Below are positions 17,780-27,144 of a stretch of 64,000 nt of DNA, piece by piece. The stretch is from Fidelibacterota bacterium SCGC AAA160-B08. Lineage in GTDB: Bacteria > Fidelibacterota > Marinisomatia > Marinisomatales > Marinisomataceae. How positions within the stretch are numbered: the first letter of the stretch is position 1; each line of letters begins with the position of its first letter. The translations under genes were made by a program, and so were the position numbers. The notes under the pieces were generated by a model. The model was not told the origin of the DNA, did not search any database, and worked only from the letters and a program-made list of their open reading frames with translations. The stretch covers positions 36,001 through 100,000 of the forward strand of contig AQSD01000003.1 in assembly GCA_000402755.1 (NCBI GenBank). The letters are read 5' to 3'.

Positions 17780-19169
17780 ATTTAGCTGTTAAGTAACTTA
17801 TCAGAACTAAAGCGCTTGTTGAAATTGTTATTGCAGGAATAACAGCTTCATCTAAGCTCCAAGCATTTCCAAAATAAACCGTTGCTATAACTCCAGATAA
17901 AATAGATGCTATTGCACCATACTTCGTTGCCTTATCCCAAAAGAATGCTGCTAATAATGTAGGGGTAATTGCTGTACCATAAATTGTAAATGCATAAAGT
18001 GCTTTTTCAAAGATAGTTGTATCTGCAGCAAACATTCTTGAAACCCAATATGAGAAAAATCCTAATAATAATACTAGTATTCTGCTAAGCGTTACAATTG
18101 TCTTATCAGAATATTGCTTATTAGAATATCTTAAATAAATATCATTGATTAGAATTGTTGTTGGAACCAGTAAAAATGAATCTGCTGTAGAAATAATAAT
18201 ACCTATGATAGTGGCTAGCATTACAGCCCCAACGAATGGTGGCAAGAAATTATAAGCTGCATAAATTAATACATGTGATTCCTTTGCGATATCAGTAATC
18301 ATACTTGAACTGATCCAAGCATTTGCTATGATAAGAGACTCTAGTAAAATAACTGCAAAAAATAATAGATAGGTTGCTTTTTTTGCAGACGCAACTGAAT
18401 CGCTAGCAAAAAATCTTTGATACATATTTGCATCACCAAGGATTAATAAAAAAGACGGTAAAGTAAAATTGATTACATCTGTAAATGAAAGAACGCCAAA
18501 TATTGACATGTTATTAGGCATACCTTTATTTGCAAAACTAGTGGTCATACCATCAAATCCTCCCGCTTGAAAAAATAGAATTGGTAACGCAATAATAAAA
18601 CAAGTCACCATGAGAATACCATTTGCAACGTCTGTATATGCAACACTCAATAAGCCAGCTAAAACTGTATATGCAACAATGAACAAGGCTGCTATTATCG
18701 TTGCTTGGTCTAAAGTCAGTCCTGCCCCTAAATTATCATGAAATATAGTATAGATTACTGCACCGCCAGCATTAAACTGGTAACTAACAATTACTAGGTA
18801 GGCAGTAAGTAGTGCAATAACAGATAGAATCATTGCTGTGTCTCCAAATCTGGATCCAATAATTTCTGGTACAGTTAATTTATGAGAAGCTCTCGCTTTC
18901 CCTGCTATCTTTGTTAGTGCTAAAACGCCAAGCATTCCACCAATAGGTAACAAAAATCCAGCTGCACCTATCTCAAATGCCTTCCCTGCATTGCCTAATA
19001 CAGATCCTGTACCCATCCAAGTTGCTGCCATAGTTCCGACTAGAATCCAAGGTGGAAGAGATCTTCCAGCTACAGCAAAATCTTCCTGATTTTTAATAGA
19101 ATCTGATTTGCTAAGCCCAATTAAAAGCAAGCCAATTAGATAAATTCCTATAATTATGTAATAAATCAT
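17772..19169 (-). CDS. Sodium:solute symporter (SSS family)
   Basis: 465 residues, about 13 hydrophobic helices. The N-terminal pattern DFAVAGRSLPPWILVGTMAA and the following AATWMGTGSVLGNAGKAFE match SSS carriers (LeuT fold). Substrate undetermined; family members move sugars, proline, pantothenate or acetate with Na+. It lies divergent from the dicarboxylate/amino-acid carrier gene at 19211, 41 bp apart. Confidence 0.88.
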   Translation of the reverse strand: MIYYIIIGIYLIGLLLIGLSKSDSIKNQEDFAVAGRSLPPWILVGTMAATWMGTGSVLGNAGKAFEIGAAGFLLPIGGMLGVLALTKIAGKARASHKLTVPEIIGSRFGDTAMILSVIALLTAYLVIVSYQFNAGGAVIYTIFHDNLGAGLTLDQATIIAALFIVAYTVLAGLLSVAYTDVANGILMVTCFIIALPILFFQAGGFDGMTTSFANKGMPNNMSIFGVLSFTDVINFTLPSFLLILGDANMYQRFFASDSVASAKKATYLLFFAVILLESLIIANAWISSSMITDIAKESHVLIYAAYNFLPPFVGAVMLATIIGIIISTADSFLLVPTTILINDIYLRYSNKQYSDKTIVTLSRILVLLLGFFSYWVSRMFAADTTIFEKALYAFTIYGTAITPTLLAAFFWDKATKYGAIASILSGVIATVYFGNAWSLDEAVIPAITISTSALVLISYLTAKSK

Positions 19170-19210
19170 TGAAATAACTTAAACATAATCCATATATTTG
19201 TTCTTAATTA

Positions 19211-20473
19211 ATGCAATTACATTGGAAAATAATTATTGGACTAGTCTTAGGGACCATCTATGGAATAGCTAGCGCTATCAATGGCTGGTCAGATTTTACA
19301 TCAGATTTTATATCTCCATTCGGAACAATTTTCTTAAATCTATTAAAACTTATTGCAGTACCATTGGTAGTGTCATCACTTATAACTGGAGTGGCATCTC
19401 TATCAGATACAAAAAAACTTTCTCGCATTGGATGGAAAACTATTGTTTTATATATCAGCACTACTGCAGTAGCTGTTAGTATAGGATTAATTTTAGTTAA
19501 TGTTCTTGAGCCTGGATCTTATATACCAGAAAGCTATCAAGAAAGTTTAAGTAGTGAGTATGTTGACAAGGCTACTAGCAAACAAGAGCTAGCAAATTCT
19601 ATTCAAAATAATAGAGGACCTTTACAGCCTTTAGTGGATATGGTTCCAAGTAATATGTTTTCAGCTGCATCCAATAATAGCAACATGCTTCAAATAGTAT
19701 TTATATCTATTATTTTTGGAATCGCTTTAATTGGTATTGATCGAAAATTTTCACAACCCGTATTAGCATTTCTAGAAGGTATTAATCAAATGATTATAAA
19801 ACTGGTAGAAATGATAATGTATTTTGCACCATATGGAGTATTCGCATTAATAGCTAAAACTATTAGTTCTGTTTCTGGTGACATTTCTCAAATTGGAAGT
19901 ATCCTATCTGCATTATTATTCTATATGGGAGTGGTAGTCTTAGGTTTATTTATCCATATGGGTATTACATACATTACGATATTAAAAATGTTTACTAATA
20001 TAGATTTAAAACACTTTTTCAAGTCAATGGCTCCGGTTCAACTATTAGCATTTTCAACCAGCTCAAGTGGCGCTACTTTACCAGTTACTATGAAACGTTG
20101 TGAGAAAGATTTAGGAGTGTCAGAAGAGATATCATCATTTGTTTTACCTTTGGGTGCAACAATTAATATGGATGGTACTGCTCTATATCAAGGGGTCGCA
20201 GCGGTATTCATAGCGCAAGCAATTGGTATGGATCTAACATTTGCAAATCAATTTACTATAGTTGCAACTGCTGTATTAGCATCTATTGGAACTGCTGCTG
20301 TTCCTGGAGCGGGAATTATTATGCTAGTAATTATATTGGAAGCTATTAATGTTCCTAGTGAAGGAATTGCTTTAATATTGGGTGTAGATAGAATCTTAGA
20401 CATGATTCGTACTGCAACTAATGTTACTGGTGATGCTACTATTGCGTGTGCAATGGATTCTTTAGAGAAATAA
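19211..20473 (+). CDS. Dicarboxylate/amino acid:cation symporter (DAACS, GltP/DctA type)
   Basis: 420 residues. It shows the two re-entrant-loop motifs of the GltPh fold: STSSSGATLPVTMK (HP1) and GATINMDGTALYQGVAA (helix 7 NMDGT), with AAVPGAGIIML as HP2. Transports glutamate/aspartate or C4-dicarboxylates with Na+ or H+. Gly replaces the third/fourth Ser of the usual SSSSAT, which is a normal variation. The 3' end overlaps hflX by 35 bp on the other strand. Confidence 0.92.
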   Translation: MQLHWKIIIGLVLGTIYGIASAINGWSDFTSDFISPFGTIFLNLLKLIAVPLVVSSLITGVASLSDTKKLSRIGWKTIVLYISTTAVAVSIGLILVNVLEPGSYIPESYQESLSSEYVDKATSKQELANSIQNNRGPLQPLVDMVPSNMFSAASNNSNMLQIVFISIIFGIALIGIDRKFSQPVLAFLEGINQMIIKLVEMIMYFAPYGVFALIAKTISSVSGDISQIGSILSALLFYMGVVVLGLFIHMGITYITILKMFTNIDLKHFFKSMAPVQLLAFSTSSSGATLPVTMKRCEKDLGVSEEISSFVLPLGATINMDGTALYQGVAAVFIAQAIGMDLTFANQFTIVATAVLASIGTAAVPGAGIIMLVIILEAINVPSEGIALILGVDRILDMIRTATNVTGDATIACAMDSLEK

Positions 20474-21557
20474 CCCATTCTTTATGCTTATCTATAATTA
20501 TATCTTTAATATTTGATAACTGTAACGCTCTTGTTGCAGATACCATAATCGCCTCAGGAAAAGATTTTCTTAAATAGTTTATCCTTTCTTCGTTAACTAT
20601 ATCAACTTTATTAAATATATACTGAGAATCAATTTCATTGGCTCCAATTTCTTTTAATACGCTTTGTATAGTGGCAATTTCATTATGTAGGTCTTTAGAG
20701 TTTGCATCTAAAACAATTAAAAGCAAGTTAGAGTCGACTACTTCTTGTAAAGTTGACTTAAAGCTAGCGATAAGATTATTAGGTAGATTCCTAATAAAAC
20801 CAACTGTGTCGCTCATTAATACATAATTAGAACCACCAATAAAGAGACGTCTAACTGTAGTATCTAAAGTGGCAAATAATTGATTCTTGATTAATACATC
20901 GCTTTTAGTGATTGCTTTCATAAGAGAAGATTTTCCAACATTAGTATAGCCCACAAAAGAAGTCCTAAAAAAAGATTGTCTTTTTTTACTTTGGACTCTT
21001 CTTTCAGAGTCAATACTCTTCAATTTCTTTTTAAGATTTGATATTCTTTTCCTAAGAATTCTTCTATCAACTTCTATCTGAGTTTCTCCTGCACCAGCCC
21101 TTGTTCCGAACCCACCCATTTGTCGCTCAAGGTGTGTCCACATTCTAGTCAAACGAGGTAATTGGTACTGAAGACGAGCTAGCTCTACTTGAGTTTTAGA
21201 TTCTTTTGATTTTGCATTCTTAAAAAATATTTCAAGGATAATTCCACTTCTATCAATGAACTTCATTTTTTCGTCTAATTTTTGCAAGTTCTTTGTCTGT
21301 GCAGGACTTAAATCTTCATCAAATACTATATAATTTGCTTTTAATAATTTTGCTTGCTCTACAATCTGTTTTGCTTTTCCAGATCCAACAAAATATGCTG
21401 GATTAATGCTATTCAATTTTTGCTCAATAACACCACAGACTTTTAATCCTAATGTATTTATTAGTAAAGATATCTCTTCTATGCTATAGTTGTAATTTTT
21501 ATCACTTTTCCATATTCGAGGTGCTACTACTAGCACTTTATCTGTCTTAGGATTCAT
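20439..21557 (-). CDS. hflX: GTPase HflX
   Basis: 372 residues. N-terminal HflX-specific domain with VFDEDLSPAQTKNLQ, the basic linker GAGETQIEVDRRILRKRIS, then a TRAFAC GTPase domain with G1 GYTNVGKSSLM, G3 DTVGF and G4 NKVD. HflX binds the 50S subunit and splits stalled ribosomes. Its start overlaps the stop of the upstream lipoprotein gene by 11 bp. Confidence 0.95.
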   Translation of the reverse strand: MNPKTDKVLVVAPRIWKSDKNYNYSIEEISLLINTLGLKVCGVIEQKLNSINPAYFVGSGKAKQIVEQAKLLKANYIVFDEDLSPAQTKNLQKLDEKMKFIDRSGIILEIFFKNAKSKESKTQVELARLQYQLPRLTRMWTHLERQMGGFGTRAGAGETQIEVDRRILRKRISNLKKKLKSIDSERRVQSKKRQSFFRTSFVGYTNVGKSSLMKAITKSDVLIKNQLFATLDTTVRRLFIGGSNYVLMSDTVGFIRNLPNNLIASFKSTLQEVVDSNLLLIVLDANSKDLHNEIATIQSVLKEIGANEIDSQYIFNKVDIVNEERINYLRKSFPEAIMVSATRALQLSNIKDIIIDKHKEWVISLKNPLHTQ

Positions 21558-22572
21558 CGGTAAGCAATCTTTGGAAAAAGACTCTATTAAATATATCGCT
21601 GAGTACTAGATTGAATGAATTGTTAGACCAATCAGAATCTATTTTTGTGGTTAAGAAGAATATCTTTCCTCCCAAAACTTCTTTTTCTAATAATAATGGA
21701 TCCTTTGTAGAAATCATTATTTTAGTAAACTCTTCTTCAACGTTTTTAAGCTCAAAATATCTATACAATTGAGAGTTATCAATCAAATCTCTAGACTGAA
21801 ATGAATGCTCATTTAAGAATCCTTCATCTGTCATTGAAAAAAATTGATTTCTTGATGAACCTCGGATAGCTTTGACCTTTGGATAGCCCAAGCTATAAAA
21901 TAATTTATTATTTTCTATTATATTTTCATTCATTAGGACAAAGATATAACCTTCATTTAAAAGAAATTTTTGTAATTGTACTATCATTTTTTCAGACAAT
22001 ATATCTAGGTCATTCAGTATGATTACTTCAGTATTAGCAAAGTCATATTTCTTAAATTTGTCATAAATAATATTCTTATTATTTACAATTTTATTGCCTT
22101 CAAATAGGCTATTAAAATATTTATTACTTCCATTGGTTGTAAATGTAAGTACCTCTATATCTCTTATCGCAGGCAGAACATGATCTTCATTAGAAACAAT
22201 AACATCGCTATCGATAAAAGAAATATTGATATCCATACCATTTGGATTCAAAGGAAGATATCCGCTTAATATATCAATGGAAGAATCGATATCTGCAATT
22301 ATAATAGAATCATACAGACTATCATCAATTTTAATCAGCATATCTAGAGCATCCATACCAATCATATCAAATTCTAATTCATAATACAGTGAGTCAGAAT
22401 ACATTATATCTATATCATTAAATTCTAAATTATATTCAAAAGAAGGTTCAATAACAGTGGCTAATTTTTCTTCTTGATAGGAAGATTTTGAACAGGAATA
22501 TAGAGTGAATCCTGTTAATAAAGTCATTAAGATAATAATAGATGATAATTTTTTATTTATAAGATTTATCAT
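21547..22572 (-). CDS. Uncharacterised lipoprotein, vaguely like the soluble part of Bat proteins
   Basis: 341 residues. Signal peptide with lipobox LYSC (Cys27), so a membrane-anchored lipoprotein. The C-terminal half contains TEVIILNDLDILSEKMIVQLQKF and GKIFFLTTKIDSDWSN, a pattern that reminds me of the non-VWA globular domain at the end of BatA-like aerotolerance proteins (a gatekeeper/GATase-like fold). The family is not one I can name with certainty. It overlaps the PASTA gene by 4 bp and hflX by 11 bp. Confidence 0.55.
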   Translation of the reverse strand: MINLINKKLSSIIILMTLLTGFTLYSCSKSSYQEEKLATVIEPSFEYNLEFNDIDIMYSDSLYYELEFDMIGMDALDMLIKIDDSLYDSIIIADIDSSIDILSGYLPLNPNGMDINISFIDSDVIVSNEDHVLPAIRDIEVLTFTTNGSNKYFNSLFEGNKIVNNKNIIYDKFKKYDFANTEVIILNDLDILSEKMIVQLQKFLLNEGYIFVLMNENIIENNKLFYSLGYPKVKAIRGSSRNQFFSMTDEGFLNEHSFQSRDLIDNSQLYRYFELKNVEEEFTKIMISTKDPLLLEKEVLGGKIFFLTTKIDSDWSNNSFNLVLSDIFNRVFFQRLLTDES

Positions 22573-23285
22573 TTGCTAATAATCAGATTTATAGAACTGT
22601 CTTGAGATACTTTAGTACCTTCTTTTGGATTTTGATTTAATACGGTGTTTGGTAAAAATTTGTCTTGAGCCAAAAATTGAATCGATCCTTCTTTCAGTCC
22701 AAGTTCATTTATTTTTTTTATAGCTTCGCTATAGAAAATACCCTGTAAATCAGGTACGGCAATAAAATCATTTGGTGCTAAACCCGTACTAACTTCAATT
22801 CTTACACCAAATCCTTTTCTAATACTATCTAGCGGTGCAGGACTTTGCCAAGATACAATTCCTTTAGGATAGTTTGGACTATAAGAATAGTATACGGAAT
22901 CTACACTTATTCCAATTTGATCTAATTCTATTTCAGATGACCTCAAAGTTTTACCTAATAATTCAGGAACTACTATTTTTTGATTCAACTGAGTAATTTT
23001 AATTTTAATAGCTCTGCCTATTTTTACTTCTTTTCCTGCTGCAGGAAATTGCTCTAATATAATTCCTGGATTGATATCATTTGTAAAGATTGTATCTGCA
23101 ACAACTACTTCGATACCCTCAGATTTAGTAATAGACTCTGCCTCTACAACACTTAGGCCTTCAAGGTTTGGTATAGCTATTATACTTCTTTGATTAATAT
23201 ATGTAGGCATCAATAAATAATTAATAAATAGAACAAAAAATATTCCAGTACTTAAAAAAATTAATATATGCTTAAAGAATCTCAC
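22569..23285 (-). CDS. Membrane-anchored protein with three PASTA domains
   Basis: 238 residues: one N-terminal membrane helix (about 5-27) followed by three PASTA repeats (about 37-97, 98-168, 169-238), each with an entry like IPNLEGLS, VPELLGKTL or VPDLQGIF and an exit like EQFPAAGKEV, WQSPAPLDSI or NQNPKEGTKV. PASTA domains bind muropeptides or lipid II in kinases and PBPs; here no kinase or transpeptidase domain is attached, so it is a periplasmic binding module by itself. Directly after fmt (abutting). Confidence 0.88.
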   Translation of the reverse strand: MRFFKHILIFLSTGIFFVLFINYLLMPTYINQRSIIAIPNLEGLSVVEAESITKSEGIEVVVADTIFTNDINPGIILEQFPAAGKEVKIGRAIKIKITQLNQKIVVPELLGKTLRSSEIELDQIGISVDSVYYSYSPNYPKGIVSWQSPAPLDSIRKGFGVRIEVSTGLAPNDFIAVPDLQGIFYSEAIKKINELGLKEGSIQFLAQDKFLPNTVLNQNPKEGTKVSQDSSINLIISK

Positions 23286-24224
23286 CTAACCAAATCTACT
23301 ATTTTTTAATGTAGGCATTCCTAATATAAAATCTTTTGCAGGCATGGCCTTCTTTCCCTCTATTTGCACCTTAGAAACTCTCAATGACCCAAGACCGCAT
23401 GCAATATCAAAAGAATCACTGATAACGCTAGTAACATATCCAGGTGTGCTTGAATGTTGATTATCTATTAGCTCTGATTGAAAAAATTTGACTCTCTTTT
23501 TATCAAGAAAAGTATATGCTCCAGGATAAGGGCTAAAGGCTCTTACCTTAGCATGTATATCTGACGCAGACTTGTTCCAATCAATAAGAAATTCTTCTTT
23601 CAAAATTTTTGGAGCTAAAGTGACTAAAGATTCATCTTGTAAATAAGGTTCAATCTTATCATTTAAGTATTTTTCTATAGAAGTAACAACTAAGTCTGCT
23701 CCAATAGTGCTTAATCTTTCAGACAATGATCCATAATTATCATTATCATTAATATCGCACTCGGCTTGCTCTAAAATTTTTCCCGTATCTACTTTAGGCT
23801 CAATAAGAAAAGTAGATATTCCTGTCACTTTCTCATGATTAAGTATTGCTCTTTGAATAGGAGCTGCTCCTCTATACTTAGGAAGTAAAGAAGAATGAAG
23901 ATTGATTGCACCAAACTTAGGAATACTCAATAAAGATTTTGGAAGGATTTTATAAGCAACAACAACAAATAAATCAGGCTTTATATCTTCTAATTTTTTA
24001 GAAAATTCTTTATCTGTAAGATCGTTGCATTCAATAATCTCTAAATTATGATCATTTGAAAGAATTTTTACTGGAGTATCAAAAAGTTTTTGTCCTCGAC
24101 CCATTTTCTTTGATGGATTTGTAACAACAGAAGCAACATCATAAGATTCATTACATTTTAAAAGAACAGGATTAGAGAACTCTGTATTCCCAAAAAATAT
24201 AATTTTGATAGATTTATTGAACAT
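23286..24224 (-). CDS. fmt: Methionyl-tRNA formyltransferase
   Basis: 312 residues. The formyltransferase domain contains NLHSSLLPKYRGAAPIQRA with the catalytic Asn/His and later VDTGKI (Asp). It formylates Met-tRNAi for initiation. A C-terminal OB-like domain follows (about 205-305). It overlaps def by 11 bp, the classical def-fmt pair acting at opposite ends of the N-formyl-Met cycle. Confidence 0.96.
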   Translation of the reverse strand: MFNKSIKIIFFGNTEFSNPVLLKCNESYDVASVVTNPSKKMGRGQKLFDTPVKILSNDHNLEIIECNDLTDKEFSKKLEDIKPDLFVVVAYKILPKSLLSIPKFGAINLHSSLLPKYRGAAPIQRAILNHEKVTGISTFLIEPKVDTGKILEQAECDINDNDNYGSLSERLSTIGADLVVTSIEKYLNDKIEPYLQDESLVTLAPKILKEEFLIDWNKSASDIHAKVRAFSPYPGAYTFLDKKRVKFFQSELIDNQHSSTPGYVTSVISDSFDIACGLGSLRVSKVQIEGKKAMPAKDFILGMPTLKNSRFG

Positions 24225-24729
24225 TATTAGACTTCATTAATTTCAGTGCCTTATCATACTTTAAAATGTCTGAAGGGGTAGCATAGTCTGTAATTAATTT
24301 TCCATCTAAGTGATCATTTTCATGTTGAATTACAGTTGCTAAAAATCCAGAAAACTCTTTAGTGCATCTCTCTAAATTTTCATCAACATAGCTATAAGTA
24401 ATAGTATCAAATCTTTCAACATTAATCCTAACTTCAGGCAATGATAAACAACCTTCTGAATCCACGCAAGATCCACTTCCACTATCAATGGTTCCATTCA
24501 TAAATACCATTGGTGATGTATCGCCATATCCAGACATGTGTTTTATATCAACTACAAAAATTCTTTTGTTAATTCCAATTTGATTGGAAGCTAAACCAAG
24601 ACCATCAAATTCATACATAGTATCAAATAAGTCATTAATTAAACTATCTACATTAGAAAAGTCTGTGATGTCTGTACATACTTTTCGTAAAGCTTTATGC
24701 CCATAAGTAACTACTTTTTGAACTGCCAT
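24214..24729 (-). CDS. def: Peptide deformylase
   Basis: 171 residues. All three metal/active-site motifs are present: GLGLASNQIG (motif I), SEGCLSLPE (motif II, Cys ligand) and QHENDHLDG (motif III, HExxH). Removes the N-formyl group from new proteins. Sits between yajC (1-bp gap) and fmt. Confidence 0.97.
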   Translation of the reverse strand: MAVQKVVTYGHKALRKVCTDITDFSNVDSLINDLFDTMYEFDGLGLASNQIGINKRIFVVDIKHMSGYGDTSPMVFMNGTIDSGSGSCVDSEGCLSLPEVRINVERFDTITYSYVDENLERCTKEFSGFLATVIQHENDHLDGKLITDYATPSDILKYDKALKLMKSNNVQ

Positions 24730-24730
24730 T

Positions 24731-25048
24731 TTATTCTTTATTTTCTGAATTCTTTAGTCTGGTTACAGCTGTAACATCTACTGTAAGCTCATTGTTACTA
24801 GACACTCGAAGAGTAGCCTTATTATTTCTTACTTGAATAATTTTTCCATGTATGCCTCCAATAGTAACGATACTATCGCCTTTTTTTAAATTCTTTTGAA
24901 GGGTTTTTACATTATCTTGTTTTTTATTGTTTGGTCGTAAGATAAAGTAGTATAGAACCAAAAATATTAAAAAAATTGGTAACTGCGCAAGGAAGACATC
25001 AAAGAATGATGCTTGAGATTCTTGAAAGATTAATTTATTTGTTATCAT
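24731..25048 (-). CDS. yajC: Sec translocon accessory subunit YajC
   Basis: 105 residues: a single hydrophobic helix (LPIFLIFLVLYYFILRP) followed by the YajC signature NNKKQDNVKTLQKNLKKGD and VTIGGIHGKI. YajC belongs to the SecDF-YajC complex at the inner membrane. Head of the yajC-def-fmt-PASTA cluster; the YfhO-like gene stops 15 bp away from its start region. Confidence 0.93.
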   Translation of the reverse strand: MITNKLIFQESQASFFDVFLAQLPIFLIFLVLYYFILRPNNKKQDNVKTLQKNLKKGDSIVTIGGIHGKIIQVRNNKATLRVSSNNELTVDVTAVTRLKNSENKE

Positions 25049-25062
25049 ACAGTAAATTTAGT

Positions 25063-27144
25063 TTAGCTATACTCTTTTAACAAGCGCATTAGAAAAGGTT
25101 TTATCAATATAAAAAATATAAGGAATAGCATTATATTGGAAAAAATAAGTAATGATTTAAACAAACTATCATCATACTTAAATACAATAGAATGTGTTCC
25201 TTTATTCAACAGCAATCCTCTAAGCACTCCATTTGTTTGATACGTTTTAACATCTTGATTATCTACAGTTGCTTTCCATCTATCAGGATAATTTATTTCA
25301 CTTAAAACAAGAAAAGCGCTTTCTGAAGTTACATTTACATCTATAGAGACCTCATGAATACTCCAATCTAAATTAATAACCTCTCCCCTGGAAAATGATT
25401 GTGATTCCAAGTCTTTAACGATTGCAATATCTTCAGGATCAAAAGCTGTAGCTGTTAAATAATTATATAAATTCTGATCTTCTTTAATAATATTTTTTAC
25501 AAACCAGGCTCTTTGAAGATTGTTTTTTAATCTATAAATATTCAAATCTATTTCACCAAATGCAGAGCTGTAGGGAGTGGTCATAGATAGCTCAAAATCT
25601 TTATGATTCAGCTCTACTGAACTTAATAAATACTTTACATTTAGAAGTCTTAGAACGGAAATTGATAATAAATTATTGGTTTCATTTAAAAGATCTGTAT
25701 AGTGTCTAAATTTAGCCGGATGATATCCTCCAACAGATTGAATACCATGAAATTTTAACTTAGGATCTTGAAATAACTCTCCCACTGGATAAACTCTATA
25801 CAACTCTGATTCATTTTTTAAAAACTTAATCGCCTCATCTTCTTCAAAGAATGAGTCAAATTTTTCTATTGATATTATTTGTGATTTTTGTGCACTCTCA
25901 TCTGACGGAGAGATAATATTTTTATCAATTCTATAAATATCAATTATTGAGAAAAGTAAAAATATGGATATAATAATTTTTGATTCAAAATTTTTAAATC
26001 TATCTATATTCGAAATGCTAACAATAATATCTTTTAGACCAAAAGCTGCAAGTATATAGATAGTAAAATTTGATATAATCAAAATCATACTTGGTACTCG
26101 AAAATTGCTAAAGTAAGGAAAGAACGAATAAAAGAATTCATAAAGAACATCAAAATATTTTCCAAAAGATAGAAGTATTGATAGTGCGAGAATAATTACG
26201 AAGAAAGCCTTTTGTGCATTAAGCTTAATGAAAGAAAATAAGGCAGAAAAAATGACAAAAAATCCGACATAATTAGGGTAATCAGTAAAAGGCATATATC
26301 CAGAATAAGACGAGCCTCCAAAACCATAATAATAAGGAAATAGATAAGTTAATAGCTCTTTGGGGTGCATAGACCAATTTGTAGCGTATTGATAGTGATT
26401 ATTGCCACCAGATCGGATGGAGTTATCTAAATAATCTAGTGACGGATAGTAAATATGTGATGCTAACAAAAATCCTAAACCGCATGAGATAATAAAGTAT
26501 AATAAATACTTATTCTTATTTTGTTTTTTCATTATAAAAGAGTACAGAAAGTATGCTCCAACTAGCATGCAAGAATAATATGCTATTTGGACATGACCTC
26601 TCTGTAGTTGCAATCCTATTAACAAGGATAATAGAGCCAATGATTCTATTGATATAGAATTTTTTAGTCTATTGACACCATACAGTAGCCAAGGAATATA
26701 TGCTGCTGTCATCATTTGACTGCCGTGTCCAAAAACAATCATGGTTATAAGGTAAGGATTTAGAATCCACAGTAAGCCTACACCAAATGATATCAACCTA
26801 TCCATCTTAAATTGTTCTAGAAGCAAATACATTCCTACGCCAGAAAAAACCAAATGTATTAACTGAATATTAAGATCAGAGATTCCTAATCCAATCATCA
26901 ACTTAGTTGGAAAGTATAATTCATTAATATATGTAAATGCTTCCATAGTAGGCATGCCAGAGAAAATCCATGGCTGCCATAAAGGCCAATGACCAATCTT
27001 TGATTTATATATATCTAGAATATGATTAACAGAATAGGGATTTAATGTATCTCCCGATCCAAACATGTTATTATAGAAAATTACTGGATAGAAAAATAGC
27101 ATAACCCAAAGCGAATAGATGATAATTAATAAATATTTATTCAT
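25063..27144 (-). CDS. Large multi-spanning membrane protein, YfhO-like
   Basis: 693 residues. About 12-13 hydrophobic helices in the first ~430 residues, with FGSGDTLNPYSVNHI and PLWQPWIFSGMPTMEAFTY, typical of YfhO/GT-C-like bacterial membrane proteins, then a C-terminal soluble domain and one last helix. In Gram-positives YfhO glycosylates lipoteichoic acid; the wider family is thought to transfer sugars from lipid carriers. The glycosyltransferase and flippase genes upstream agree with a role in envelope glycan assembly. Confidence 0.72.
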   Translation of the reverse strand: MNKYLLIIIYSLWVMLFFYPVIFYNNMFGSGDTLNPYSVNHILDIYKSKIGHWPLWQPWIFSGMPTMEAFTYINELYFPTKLMIGLGISDLNIQLIHLVFSGVGMYLLLEQFKMDRLISFGVGLLWILNPYLITMIVFGHGSQMMTAAYIPWLLYGVNRLKNSISIESLALLSLLIGLQLQRGHVQIAYYSCMLVGAYFLYSFIMKKQNKNKYLLYFIISCGLGFLLASHIYYPSLDYLDNSIRSGGNNHYQYATNWSMHPKELLTYLFPYYYGFGGSSYSGYMPFTDYPNYVGFFVIFSALFSFIKLNAQKAFFVIILALSILLSFGKYFDVLYEFFYSFFPYFSNFRVPSMILIISNFTIYILAAFGLKDIIVSISNIDRFKNFESKIIISIFLLFSIIDIYRIDKNIISPSDESAQKSQIISIEKFDSFFEEDEAIKFLKNESELYRVYPVGELFQDPKLKFHGIQSVGGYHPAKFRHYTDLLNETNNLLSISVLRLLNVKYLLSSVELNHKDFELSMTTPYSSAFGEIDLNIYRLKNNLQRAWFVKNIIKEDQNLYNYLTATAFDPEDIAIVKDLESQSFSRGEVINLDWSIHEVSIDVNVTSESAFLVLSEINYPDRWKATVDNQDVKTYQTNGVLRGLLLNKGTHSIVFKYDDSLFKSLLIFSNIMLFLIFFILIKPFLMRLLKEYS